A stretch of 64,000 nt of DNA from Pseudocitrobacter sp913778145 (GTDB taxonomy: Bacteria > Pseudomonadota > Gammaproteobacteria > Enterobacterales > Enterobacteriaceae): the NCBI GenBank assembly GCA_035726825.1, contig JALNTX010000008.1:62001-126000 (forward strand). The letters run 5' to 3'. Both the position numbers and the translations under genes were made by a program. Shown here piece after piece: positions 44,016 through 51,585 of this stretch. How positions within the stretch are numbered: the stretch's first letter is position 1; every line of letters begins with the position of its first letter. The notes beneath the pieces are model-generated. The model worked only from the letters and a program-made list of their open reading frames with translations. It made no database searches and was not told the origin of the DNA.

Positions 44016-44969
44016 ATGAGTATGGAACTTATGGTTAAGGCGCTGAAAGTGAAGGTTGGAAATCCGCTGCGAAAGCTGGTCCTGATTAAGCTGGCTGACA
44101 ACGCAAGCGACCAGGGCGAATGCTGGCCGAGCTATCAGCATATTGCTGAACAGTGCGAGATCAGCCGCCGTTCCGTCATGAATCACGTTGCCGCACTTTG
44201 CGAGTCTGGACTGATGCGTAAAGAAACCAGGACCGGGCCAAAAGGTAACAGCAGTAATTTCTACCGGCTGACTTTAAGCGGTGGATTTAACAAAGAGCCG
44301 GTAGTGCAGGAGATTCACCAGGGTAGTGAAGGATATGCACCAGGGGGTAGTGAAGCAAATTCACCAGGTGGTGCACCAGATTCACCAGGGGGTAGTGAAG
44401 CAAATTCACCAGGTGGTGCACCAGATTCACCAGGGGGTGGTGCAGGAGATTCACCCAGAACCAGTCACTCTTCTGAATCAGTCATAGAACCAAAAGATCC
44501 TTCTTGTCCCGACGCTACGCTGTCGGACGAAAAAATCTTAAAGGCTGATTTTTTGAAGCGGCATCCGGAAGCGGTGGTTTGCAGCCCTGCAAAACGACAA
44601 TGGGGCAGCCAGGAGGATCTGGCCTGCGCGAACTGGATTTGGAAGCGCGTGCTGAAACTCTACGAGGAAGCCGCGACCTACGACGGCGAACTGGTCCGCC
44701 CGAAGGAGCCGAACTGGACGGTATGGGCGAACGACGTGCGGCTGATGCGCACGCTTGATGGCCGAACCCATAAGCAGATTTGCGAAATGTTCAAACGCGT
44801 ACAGAGCGATCGGTTCTGGGTACGCCAGGTGAGAAGCCCAGGAAAGCTCCGTGAAAAATGGGACGACCTGGCGATCCGCCTGTGCGGTATGCCATCTGCC
44901 ACTGGCGCTCGGGACGTGAACAAAATTTCTCTGCCGGACAATGCGATCCCGGCTGGTTTCAGGGGGTAA
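44016..44969 (+). CDS. Phage replication protein, O-like
   Basis: 317 residues from ATG 44016 (five bases after GAGG; the GTG at 44010 overlaps it). N-terminal winged helix (GECWPSYQHIAEQCEISRRS near 40) as in lambda O-type initiators, then a low-complexity linker made of a 15-residue repeat (GGSEANSPGGAPDSP) at about 109-145, then a C-terminal domain (WTVWANDVRLMRTLDGRTHKQ). The repeats at DNA level look like origin iterons. Followed three bases later by a DnaC-like loader gene. Confidence 0.8.
   Translation: MSMELMVKALKVKVGNPLRKLVLIKLADNASDQGECWPSYQHIAEQCEISRRSVMNHVAALCESGLMRKETRTGPKGNSSNFYRLTLSGGFNKEPVVQEIHQGSEGYAPGGSEANSPGGAPDSPGGSEANSPGGAPDSPGGGAGDSPRTSHSSESVIEPKDPSCPDATLSDEKILKADFLKRHPEAVVCSPAKRQWGSQEDLACANWIWKRVLKLYEEAATYDGELVRPKEPNWTVWANDVRLMRTLDGRTHKQICEMFKRVQSDRFWVRQVRSPGKLREKWDDLAIRLCGMPSATGARDVNKISLPDNAIPAGFRG
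44317..44456. repeat. 45-bp repeats/iterons inside the replication gene (probable phage origin)
   Basis: Two exact 45-bp copies (44341-44385, 44386-44430) and a partial third. Each contains TTCACCAGGGGGTAGTGAA-like sequence, where TTCAC and GTGAA form inverted arms. A first imperfect iteron starts near 44317. Lambda's origin likewise lies inside gene O with repeated O-binding sites. Confidence 0.7.
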
Positions 44970-44971
44970 AC

Positions 44972-45712
44972 ATGCAGAACGCAGGAACTGTGCTTGAACG
45001 TCTTCGCAGGGTGATCCCGGCAGGCGTGCAGCCAAAATTTACCAGCGCTGAAGAGCTGATGGCCTGGCAGCGCGAAGAAGGGCGCAAACGTGCCGCTGAG
45101 GTGGACAAAGCCAACCAGCGCGCCCGGGCTGAGAAGATTTTTGGACGTTCCGGGATTCAGAGCCTGCACCGCAGCTGCTCCTTTGCAAATTTTAACGTCA
45201 CGAACGATGGCCAGCGCCGTGCCCTGAGCCTGGCAAAAAGCTACGCGCAAAATTTCGGTACCGGGTTTGCGAGTTTCGTCTTCACCGGCAGGCCCGGTAC
45301 CGGAAAGAACCACCTGGCCGCTGCGATCGGCAACCATCTGCTGAATCAGGGGCGCTCTGTTCTGGTGGCCACGGTGGCTGATTTAACGCTGCGCGCCCGG
45401 GCCTGTTACGACAACGGCCAGTCCGAGGCATCGCTTCTCGACGACCTGTGTCAGGTCGATCTGCTGGTGCTGGACGAAGTGGGGATCCAGCGCGAGAGCC
45501 GCGGCGAAAAAGTGTTGATTAACCAGATTATCGATCGTCGCCTGGCCGCGCTTAAGCCGGTGGGCGTGCTGACCAACCTCAACCACGCCGAACTGAGCGA
45601 GACACTGGGCGAGCGCGTGATTGACCGCCTGCGCATGGATAACGGGCTGTGGGTGATTTTCGACTGGGAAAGCTACCGTGGAAAAGTGAGCCATCTGAGG
45701 CTGGCAAAGTGA
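44972..45712 (+). CDS. DnaC-like helicase loader (AAA+)
   Basis: 246 residues (E. coli DnaC 245). Strong DnaC resemblance: FTSAEELMAWQREEG, SLHRSCSFANF, Walker A GRPGTGKNHLAAAIG, Walker B LLVLDEVGIQ, VIDRLRMDNGLWVIF. It should load host DnaB at the phage origin, the role of lambda P, as YdaV does in Rac. Start ATG 44972; the upstream extension overlaps the O-like gene. Confidence 0.92.
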   Translation: MQNAGTVLERLRRVIPAGVQPKFTSAEELMAWQREEGRKRAAEVDKANQRARAEKIFGRSGIQSLHRSCSFANFNVTNDGQRRALSLAKSYAQNFGTGFASFVFTGRPGTGKNHLAAAIGNHLLNQGRSVLVATVADLTLRARACYDNGQSEASLLDDLCQVDLLVLDEVGIQRESRGEKVLINQIIDRRLAALKPVGVLTNLNHAELSETLGERVIDRLRMDNGLWVIFDWESYRGKVSHLRLAK

Positions 45713-45730
45713 TTTTTGAGAGGAAATTTT

Positions 45731-46519
45731 ATGGAAACCGTACTTGATGTTCTGGAAGCAATGGGCAAAGCGTCCTACCGCGAAGTCGCGGCCCGCATGA
45801 AGATAGAGCCAGTAGAGGCGCTAAACATGCTGCGTGAACAGCGCGATCTGGGTAAGTGTGATTTTGGCGACGGTGGCTGGTGGCTGACTGGCGCACAGCA
45901 GCCGCAAAAAGCTGAAGCGAAGGATGAGCCCAAACCCGGAAAATTCATTCGCCCGCATGGCGAAGAACCCGCGCCGGTAAAACCGGGCGTGGTCCGCCAG
46001 CTGCTGGAACAACATGGCGCCATGAGTACCGCTGCGCTGGCAGAGCAGGTGGGAAGAAACGCCCGCGGCATGGTGTCAGTAATGCGTTCACTTGAACGTG
46101 CCGGCATTGTGGTTAAAAACGGAGAGGGCAAGGGCGTTACCTGGTCACTGCCTGATTCAGCAAAATCAGAACAGCCCACAGAATCCGTTCTGACCGTCTC
46201 GCATGACGAGGTTGGGGGCATGGGCATTGAGGCTACGAATAAGCCTGTAGTGGCTGATGCAGCCCCGCAGAATTTGACCGATGAGCCTGCTTCCGGAAAA
46301 GAAAAGAGCGCTCACGAATTGCTGCAGGATATTCCGTCCTTCACAGGCATCGAGCCGGACGGACTGCTGTCCGAACTGCAGCGCCAGGTAACGGCCGCAA
46401 AACGCCGACATCGCGCCGAAGGTTTGCGCCTCGAGGAGATTGATTCCGCGGTGCGCGTGCTCAACAAGCCATGTAACCGCGGCATGGTTGAAGAGCTGCT
46501 GCAGTGGCAGAACTGGTAA
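45731..46519 (+). CDS. DUF1627-type phage protein
   Basis: 262 residues from ATG 45731 after GAGAGGAAATTTT. Two winged-helix-like segments (residues 1-55, YREVAARMKIEPVEALNML; about 92-142, MSTAALAEQVGRNARGMVSVMRSLERAG) and a basic C-terminal helix region. Found after the loader gene in many lambdoid prophages; function unknown, and DNA binding is suggested by the two helix-turn-helix patterns. Confidence 0.7.
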   Translation: METVLDVLEAMGKASYREVAARMKIEPVEALNMLREQRDLGKCDFGDGGWWLTGAQQPQKAEAKDEPKPGKFIRPHGEEPAPVKPGVVRQLLEQHGAMSTAALAEQVGRNARGMVSVMRSLERAGIVVKNGEGKGVTWSLPDSAKSEQPTESVLTVSHDEVGGMGIEATNKPVVADAAPQNLTDEPASGKEKSAHELLQDIPSFTGIEPDGLLSELQRQVTAAKRRHRAEGLRLEEIDSAVRVLNKPCNRGMVEELLQWQNW

Positions 46520-46533
46520 GGGGGCAAAGGCAA

Positions 46534-46860
46534 ATGAATAAATCTTCAGCAGCGGTGAAAGCGATGCAAAAATTACTGGCCCTTTATCGCGGGCAGCCGG
46601 TATCCATCCAGCAAATAAGCGAGCAGGGGTTATCCGTTTCATATCTCGAACAGCTATTTTTCCACCTGAAACGCGGGGAGCTGGTGAAAAGCGTTCGCGG
46701 ACCTGGCGGTGGCTACATTCCGTGTAACGATAATTATACCCTCGGCGCCGTCGTTCGCGCGGTTGGCGCGGGTGGCCTGCTGTCACGTCCGGACGTTCTC
46801 GATGCGCTCGATAATGTTCCCTTAACCACGGGAGGCGCTGATGATTCCTGTACTCAGTAG
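46534..46860 (+). CDS. Rrf2/IscR-like HTH protein lacking the Fe-S cysteines
   Basis: 108 residues from ATG 46534. Residues 10-75 follow the IscR DNA-binding domain closely (VSIQQISEQGLSVSYLEQLFFHLK, SVRGPGGGY). The three cluster cysteines of IscR are absent because the protein ends shortly after the wing, so it would be a cluster-independent regulator. Its end overlaps the chimeric ORF starting at 46841. Confidence 0.75.
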   Translation: MNKSSAAVKAMQKLLALYRGQPVSIQQISEQGLSVSYLEQLFFHLKRGELVKSVRGPGGGYIPCNDNYTLGAVVRAVGAGGLLSRPDVLDALDNVPLTTGGADDSCTQ

Positions 46861-47194
46861 TTGCCCGGTGTGCGGACTCCCTGCGGAATGGGTTTGGCGT
46901 GGACACGGCCCGGCCACGCGTTTTCTGGCGGTAACCGGTTTTATTATCTGGCGACCATATTTTGCTCACTATTTCCCGATAAAACTCATCCGTTGGTGCC
47001 TACTGGTACATGCTACGGCGGCGATTGTGCTGCTCCACGCCATCCTCATCCACATGTATATGGCGTTCTGGGTGAAAGGCTCAATTAAAGGCATGATTGA
47101 AGGTAAGGTAAGTCGCCGTTGGGCGAAGAAGCATCACCCGCGCTGGTATCGTGAATTGGAAGCCAAAGAAGTAATGCGAGATAAGCAGGTATAG
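46841..47194 (+). pseudogene. Phage ORF start fused to the 3' end of fdnI (formate dehydrogenase-N gamma)
   Basis: 117 codons. The first ~26 residues (with CPVCGLPAEWVW) look phage-derived. From about base 46922 the protein matches the last third of FdnI: VTGFIIWRPYFAHYFP, LLHAILIHMYMAFWV and KGMIEGKVSRRWAKKHHP. It keeps the last transmembrane helix with two heme-ligand-type histidines but lacks helices 1 and 2, so it cannot be a working cytochrome b subunit. It marks an illegitimate recombination between phage and an fdn locus. The downstream hairpin 47233-47268 may be the original fdn terminator. Confidence 0.85.
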
Positions 47195-47232
47195 GTACCG
47201 TTAATTATTTGCAAAAAGGCTATTTTAAAGTG

Positions 47233-47268
47233 AAAAACGCCTGGTGGAATATTATCAGGCGTTTCTAT
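47233..47268 (+). terminator. Hairpin after the fdnI fragment
   Basis: AAACGCCTG (47235-47243) pairs with CAGGCGTTT (47256-47264), followed by CTATCTG. Confidence 0.65.
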
Positions 47269-47306
47269 CTGATTGTAGGCTTATTCACTGCGATTCATAC
47301 GCTATT

Positions 47307-47333
47307 AATGTCCGCTTATAGTACAAAGCGTAC
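47307..47333. repeat. 27-bp palindromic repeat, left copy
   Basis: AATGTCCGCTTATAGTAC then AAAGCGTAC; related to the copy at 50543-50569 (21 of 27 positions equal by eye). The pair brackets the LysR-nitroreductase-DUF1993-MarA block. Confidence 0.65.
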
Positions 47334-47390
47334 AGGCTAACTGGCCTAAAGGTCTGCAATGAGCGAACAGCAGACGTTGCTGTCGCAATT

Positions 47391-48260
47391 TTAACGCAGG
47401 TTTTTCACCCATTTTGTACAAAATTCCAGGTATGCCCGCACCAGTGCTGAAGGATATTTATGGCGTGCATAAACTTGGTGTAAAGTGACTTTTTTCGGGG
47501 GAAGATGAGGTAAAAGCTGTACCAGCTCTCCGCTTTCAAGCCAGGGTCTGGCTGAAAAATCGAGCAACTCGACAACCGCCTTACCCCTCAGGGCGTAATG
47601 CATGAGTCCCTGTAAATTGTTAGAGGAAAAGACTGGTTTGTATTTAACTTGTTCGGTTCCCGAATTCCATTCAAAAAGCCCCTGATTCAGGCTTTCCCAG
47701 GCAGCAACCGGGAGCCGGGCCATTTCTGTCAGCGTCTCAGGCGTATCATGATGCGCTAATAACTCTGGGCTGGCGACAAACAACGTATTCAAAGTTATAA
47801 GAGGTTTAGCAATAACGTCATCCGTATTCAGATCACCCAGTCTGAGTGCCACATCGATGCCATCCGCGAATAAATCAACGACCCTTTCACCGGAATGACA
47901 AAATACAGAGATATCAGGATACCGTTGCTGAAACTCGATCAATAAATCCCACCAAAGCGAGAAATTAGGCGGAACAGACAGACGTAATTTGCCCTGTAGC
48001 GTGTGGGCAGAGGTGACGGACTTTTGCGCATCCTCCAGTAACTCAATACCCAGACGGGCCTGTTCAAAGAACTGTTGCCCTTTATAGGTGGGTTTAACCC
48101 CCTGCCGCGAACGCTCCAGTAGCAGTACGTTTAAACCCTGCTCGAGCTCATTCACTTTCCGGCTTATCGTGGCAATCGGTACCCCAGTTCTGTCACTTGC
48201 CGCAGAAAAGCTACCGGCATTCACTACTGCGATGAACAATTTCGTGGCGTTAAAATCCAT
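47391..48260 (-). CDS. LysR-family transcriptional regulator
   Basis: 289 residues from ATG 48260. N-terminal winged helix (FIAVVNAGSFSAASDRTGVPIA) and a periplasmic-binding-like effector domain (RLSVPPNFSLWWDLL onward) of the CrgA/DsdC-type aldehyde or quinone-stress group. Divergently placed from the nitroreductase gene 309 bp away, the usual layout for a LysR regulator and its target. Effector unknown. Confidence 0.88.
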   Translation of the reverse strand: MDFNATKLFIAVVNAGSFSAASDRTGVPIATISRKVNELEQGLNVLLLERSRQGVKPTYKGQQFFEQARLGIELLEDAQKSVTSAHTLQGKLRLSVPPNFSLWWDLLIEFQQRYPDISVFCHSGERVVDLFADGIDVALRLGDLNTDDVIAKPLITLNTLFVASPELLAHHDTPETLTEMARLPVAAWESLNQGLFEWNSGTEQVKYKPVFSSNNLQGLMHYALRGKAVVELLDFSARPWLESGELVQLLPHLPPKKVTLHQVYARHKYPSALVRAYLEFCTKWVKNLR

Positions 48261-48400
48261 GATGATTTCCATTATTGAGAATCAAATTCTTATTTTTGTC
48301 CATTCCATTCCATTTGGCAAAGAATTAAATTTCTACTAAGTCATTTTCTGCAGACTCTGAAAATGAAAACCGTGTCATCAAAATCGTAAACATTCGCCAG

Positions 48401-48514
48401 ATGGGCAGTGCACCGATTTTACTTCATGACGGCTACCAGGCCATGTGGTACGACAGTCTTACATCGCTCGTCATGTCGACAGATACGGGTATTTTTGTTT
48501 TCAAATCCATTTGA
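48401..48514 (+). pseudogene. Possible gene remnant before the nitroreductase
   Basis: An open stretch of 37 codons (from ATG 48401; open in frame further upstream without a start) ends just before the nitroreductase gene (MGSAPILLHDGYQAMWYDSL). No ribosome site. May be the 3' end of a lost gene. The rest of 48261-48568 holds the divergent promoters, not resolved by eye. Confidence 0.25.
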
Positions 48515-48568
48515 CCGGCAGCATCTTCTGTCTCCGGACAGATACAGAGATTCTAAAAGAGGCACATA

Positions 48569-49246
48569 ATGTCTGATTCAATGCTTTTTCGGGATGTCGT
48601 GCGTGAACGACATTCAGTGCGTAGTTTTCTTCCTCATCCGGTTCCGGAAGACATTCTCCGTTCGGTACTGGAGGATGCGCAGCACTCACCTTCAAACTGT
48701 AATACTCAACCCTGGCAAACGCATATTGTTTCAGGTTCAAAAAAGGATGCACTTAGCAAGGCCATTCTCGCGGCGGATGATGCAGGGCAGTTGACGCCAG
48801 ACTTCAGTTTTGGCATCAATGATTTTCCGGGCGTCTACCGTGAACGTTATAAAGAACAAGGTGCAGCCTATTATCAGGCTATCGGTGTTAAACGCGATGA
48901 CAAGGATCTGCGTCGTGAAGCTTCACGCCGTAACCTGGAATTCTTTGGTGCTCCCCATGTTGTACTGCTTTTTATGCCTGAAGTGGGCGATAACGTTCGG
49001 GTGGCTGGTGATATTGGTATGTACGCCCAGACTCTTCTGCTGTCTCTGACCGCTCATGGCTTAGGTGGCGTTCCGCAAACCAGTCTGGGTTTTTATGGCG
49101 AAACTATCCGTAAAGAGCTCGGTATAGACCCGTCATTGAAATTACTATTCGGTATCTCTCTGGGTTACCCGGATATAACTCACCCTGCAAATCAATACAG
49201 GATTAATAAAGCCCCTCTCGGGGAAAGTGTCACATTTCATCAGTAA
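48569..49246 (+). CDS. Nitroreductase-family FMN oxidoreductase
   Basis: 225 residues. Family features: RHSVRSFLPHPVPEDIL near the N-terminus (FMN phosphate Arg-x-Ser), QHSPSNCNTQPWQ near 40, GGVPQTSLG near 165. Would reduce nitro compounds or quinones with NAD(P)H in the cytoplasm. Probably controlled by the divergent LysR regulator; MarA-type activation is also possible because E. coli nitroreductases are marRAB/soxRS regulated. Confidence 0.9.
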   Translation: MSDSMLFRDVVRERHSVRSFLPHPVPEDILRSVLEDAQHSPSNCNTQPWQTHIVSGSKKDALSKAILAADDAGQLTPDFSFGINDFPGVYRERYKEQGAAYYQAIGVKRDDKDLRREASRRNLEFFGAPHVVLLFMPEVGDNVRVAGDIGMYAQTLLLSLTAHGLGGVPQTSLGFYGETIRKELGIDPSLKLLFGISLGYPDITHPANQYRINKAPLGESVTFHQ

Positions 49247-49419
49247 CGGGAGTACTTTTTGAGAGCCACAGCCCACGCAACTATGGATGTATGTGGGAAT
49301 AATTTTGTGTAAGCCTGTGTTCGCTTCACACCCTTTAGAACTCCCTTATTCCGGCAATGGTATAGTCTCCGGAAGAGATTTTAATATCAGTAAACCACGA
49401 TCCTAACAAAAGGGCCCAT

Positions 49420-49920
49420 ATGATGTACGAACAGATCATACAGTTCATAAAAATGCTCCACACCCTTTCTCACCTGCTCGATAAAGCACAAAGGCACGCT
49501 GAGGCAACTAAATCTGAATCTGCAGCTCTTCTGAATGCCCGTCTGTCACCGGATATGCTCCCGCTCATACGCCAGGTACAAATGGCATGTGACACGGCGA
49601 AGCTTAGCGTCTCAGTCCTTACGGGTAATCAAGTACCATTTTTTGAAGACACTGAGAAAACAATCCCGGAACTTAAGGCACGCATTGAAAAGACTATCGG
49701 CTATATAGCATCAATGAAAGAAGGCGACTTTAACGGCTGGGAGGAAAGAATCGTTGCACCCTCAGGCTGGGCCGGAGCCTTTATTGGAAAGGATTACTTT
49801 TATCAGCACGGAGTCCCGAATTTTTACTTCCACGTGGTGACCGCATACGCGATCCTTCGTCATAGAGGCGTTCAGATCGGGAAAATGGATTATATTGGGC
49901 ACCTGCCGTTTCTGAAATAA
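49420..49920 (+). CDS. DUF1993 protein (DinB-like helical fold)
   Basis: 166 residues. The N-terminal LHTLSHLLDKAQRHAEATK helix with a conserved His, LLNARLSPDMLPL, and the C-terminal PNFYFHVVTAYAILRHRGVQIGK with a second His match DUF1993. The fold resembles DinB/YfiT metal-binding bundles; function unknown. Two adjacent ATGs (49420, 49423) are possible starts. Cargo, not phage backbone. Confidence 0.82.
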   Translation: MMYEQIIQFIKMLHTLSHLLDKAQRHAEATKSESAALLNARLSPDMLPLIRQVQMACDTAKLSVSVLTGNQVPFFEDTEKTIPELKARIEKTIGYIASMKEGDFNGWEERIVAPSGWAGAFIGKDYFYQHGVPNFYFHVVTAYAILRHRGVQIGKMDYIGHLPFLK

Positions 49921-49959
49921 TGAACGACCACGCTACCCGTTATTTCTAAAACTTCGTAT

Positions 49960-49989
49960 GGGTATATCGTGACCGGACTGGATATACCC
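49960..49989. promoter_or_regulatory. 9-bp perfect inverted repeat upstream of the MarA-like gene
   Basis: GGGTATATC (49960-49968) and GATATACCC (49981-49989), 12-bp spacer. No T-run follows, so an operator is more likely than a terminator. Confidence 0.45.
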
Positions 49990-50080
49990 TGCTGAAATAA
50001 TAAAAACTCATCAATAGATCTAGTTATTGTTTTTTGCATGTTCACTCCATGAAGTGTCATAAACAGAAAGAGGTGTTGCG

Positions 50081-50461
50081 ATGATCAACCGCAATAATGA
50101 CGCTATTACCATTCATAGCATTCTGGACTGGATTGAAGATAACCTGGAATCACCACTCTCCCTTGAAAAAGTGTCCAGGCGTTCAGGTTATTCAAAATGG
50201 CATCTGCAAAGGATGTTCAAAAAAGAAACGGGTTTTTCATTAGGGAAATACATCCGCAGTCGTAAGCTAACGGTAATTGCTCAGAAGCTGAAAGAGAGCA
50301 ACGAGCCGGTCCAGTATCTGGCCGAACGTTATGGGTTTGAATCGCAACAAACCCTTACGCGTATGTTTAAAAAATATTTTGACGTGCCGCCACATAAGTT
50401 CAGGGTCGACAGCGTACATGGCGAAAGCCGCTATCTATTACCTCTGACACACTGTAATTAA
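50081..50461 (+). CDS. MarA-like AraC/XylS activator
   Basis: 126 residues, very close to MarA from recalled sequence: DAITIHSILDWIEDNLESP, SGYSKWHLQRMFKKETG and ERYGFESQQTLTR are essentially unchanged, covering both helix-turn-helix motifs. Single-domain activators of this class (MarA, SoxS, Rob-N, RamA) bind marboxes and induce efflux pumps, micF, nitroreductases and zwf. No marR or marB lies next to it, so control is not by the standard MarR circuit. Its presence inside prophage cargo makes it a probable extra copy. It is more AT-rich than a core gene but intact. Confidence 0.9.
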   Translation: MINRNNDAITIHSILDWIEDNLESPLSLEKVSRRSGYSKWHLQRMFKKETGFSLGKYIRSRKLTVIAQKLKESNEPVQYLAERYGFESQQTLTRMFKKYFDVPPHKFRVDSVHGESRYLLPLTHCN

Positions 50462-50542
50462 TGGTCCCGCATAAGATTGACGTGCATTATGAAATCGACA
50501 GACTTTGTTCTAGCCAGTGCTATTGAGGTAAATTTTTAGACC

Positions 50543-50569
50543 AATGTCCGCTCCTGGCACAAAGCGGAC
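50543..50569. repeat. 27-bp palindromic repeat, right copy
   Basis: AATGTCCGCTCCTGGCAC then AAAGCGGAC; GTCCGCT and AGCGGAC form the palindrome. Same orientation as the copy at 47307-47333. Confidence 0.65.
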
Positions 50570-50640
50570 TATGATTAGCGTCTTACGACTACTTTTCTGA
50601 CTTCCATCTTGACTTGCCCTAAGCATGTTGTAGTGCGATA

Positions 50641-50666
50641 ATTGTAATGACATTTGTAATTACAAT
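50641..50666. promoter_or_regulatory. relBE operator
   Basis: ATTGTAAT (50641-50648) and ATTACAAT (50659-50666) arms with an inner TTGTAATTACAA palindrome, directly before relB; corresponds to the RelB operator of E. coli. Confidence 0.75.
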
Positions 50667-50677
50667 GGGTGTAAGAC

Positions 50678-50917
50678 ATGGGTAGCATAAACCTGCGTAT
50701 TGACGATGAACTTAAAGCGCGTTCTTACGCCGCGCTTGAAAAAATGGGCGTTACTCCCTCTGAAGCGCTTCGTCTCATGCTTGAATATATCGCTGACAAT
50801 GAACGTTTGCCGTTCAAACAGACACTCCTGAGTGATGAAGACGCTGAACTCGTGGAGATAGTGAAAGAGCGTCTTCGGAATCCTAAGCCAGTACGTGTGA
50901 CGCTGGATGAGCTCTGA
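50678..50917 (+). CDS. relB: RelB antitoxin
   Basis: 79 residues, apparently identical to K-12 RelB (Qin prophage) as recalled. N-terminal ribbon-helix-helix (SINLRIDDELKARSYAALEK) for operator binding, C-terminal segment that wraps RelE. Stop overlaps the relE ATG. Neutralises the mRNA interferase RelE and represses the operon, with conditional cooperativity. Confidence 0.95.
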   Translation: MGSINLRIDDELKARSYAALEKMGVTPSEALRLMLEYIADNERLPFKQTLLSDEDAELVEIVKERLRNPKPVRVTLDEL

Positions 50918-51204
50918 TGGCGTATTTACTGGATTTTGACGAGCGGGCACTAAAGGAATGGCGAAAGCTGGGCTCGACGATACGTGAACAGTTGAAAAAG
51001 AAGTTGGCTGAAATACTTGAGTCACCCCGGATTGAAGCGAACAAGCTCTGTGGTATGCCTGACTGTTACAAGATTAAGCTCCGGTCTTCAGGTTATCGCC
51101 TTGTATACCAAGTTATAGACGAGAAAGTTGTCGTCTTCGTGATTTCTGTTGGGAAAAGAGAACGCTCGGAAGTATATAGCGAGGCGGTCAAACGCATTCT
51201 CTGA
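50917..51204 (+). CDS. relE: RelE toxin
   Basis: 95 residues, ribosome-dependent mRNA endonuclease. Catalytic residues of K-12 RelE are present: Lys52 and Lys54 (YKIK), Arg61, Arg81, Tyr87. Differences from recalled K-12 include Phe4 to Leu, Val22 to Ile and Arg45 to Cys (NKLCGM). The Arg45 change removes a basic residue near the RNA path and could weaken the toxin; that is inference. Confidence 0.93.
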   Translation: MAYLLDFDERALKEWRKLGSTIREQLKKKLAEILESPRIEANKLCGMPDCYKIKLRSSGYRLVYQVIDEKVVVFVISVGKRERSEVYSEAVKRIL

Positions 51205-51275
51205 ATCAAAGCATGACATCTCTGTTTCGCACCGAAGATGAAGCATCTGTTTTGCGTTGACAGGAGTAGCGGGCT

Positions 51276-51431
51276 ATGAAACAGCAAAAGGCGATCTTAA
51301 TCGCCCTGATCGTCATCTGTATCACCGTCATTATGGCGGTACTGATTACGAGGAAAGACCTCTGTGAGGTGCAATACCAGACTGGTCATACGGAGGTTGC
51401 TGTCTTCACAGCTTACGAACCTGTTAAGTAA
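51276..51431 (+). CDS. hokD: HokD (RelF) membrane toxin
   Basis: 51 residues, missed by length cut-offs. Hok/Gef family: N-terminal transmembrane helix (ILIALIVICITVIMAVLI), then RKDLCEVQYQTG and TEVAVFTAYEPVK. Third gene of relBE-hokD as in the Qin prophage. Collapses membrane potential when expressed; normally silenced by a Sok-type antisense RNA, which is not resolved here. The GGCGGGGA/TCCCCGCC hairpin at 51440-51459 follows. Confidence 0.93.
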   Translation: MKQQKAILIALIVICITVIMAVLITRKDLCEVQYQTGHTEVAVFTAYEPVK

Positions 51432-51496
51432 GATCACCGGCGGGGAGGAATCCCCGCCACTCTTTAAAGGTCAGGTATCCTCAACGCACCCGCACT

Positions 51497-51520
51497 TACC
51501 CGCTATGGCGGGTTTTTTAT
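51497..51520 (+). terminator. Terminator after hokD
   Basis: ACCCGC/GCGGGT stem (51498-51503 with 51508-51513) with T6. Confidence 0.8.
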
Positions 51521-51585
51521 TGCTTCTTACATTACTTTTAAGCGTCACTGCTACTCTTAACTTTTGGCTGGCCTAAGGGGGCTTC

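Noticed and set aside
44341..44430. CRISPR array
   Set aside because: The 45-bp units are contiguous without unique spacers and remain in frame inside the replication gene.
46841..47194. Functional formate dehydrogenase gamma subunit
   Set aside because: Only the last helix and tail are present; two heme ligands and the first helices are missing and no fdnG/H lies upstream.
50081..50461. The genome's ordinary chromosomal marA
   Set aside because: No marR, marB or marC flanks it, and phage genes lie on both sides within a few kilobases.
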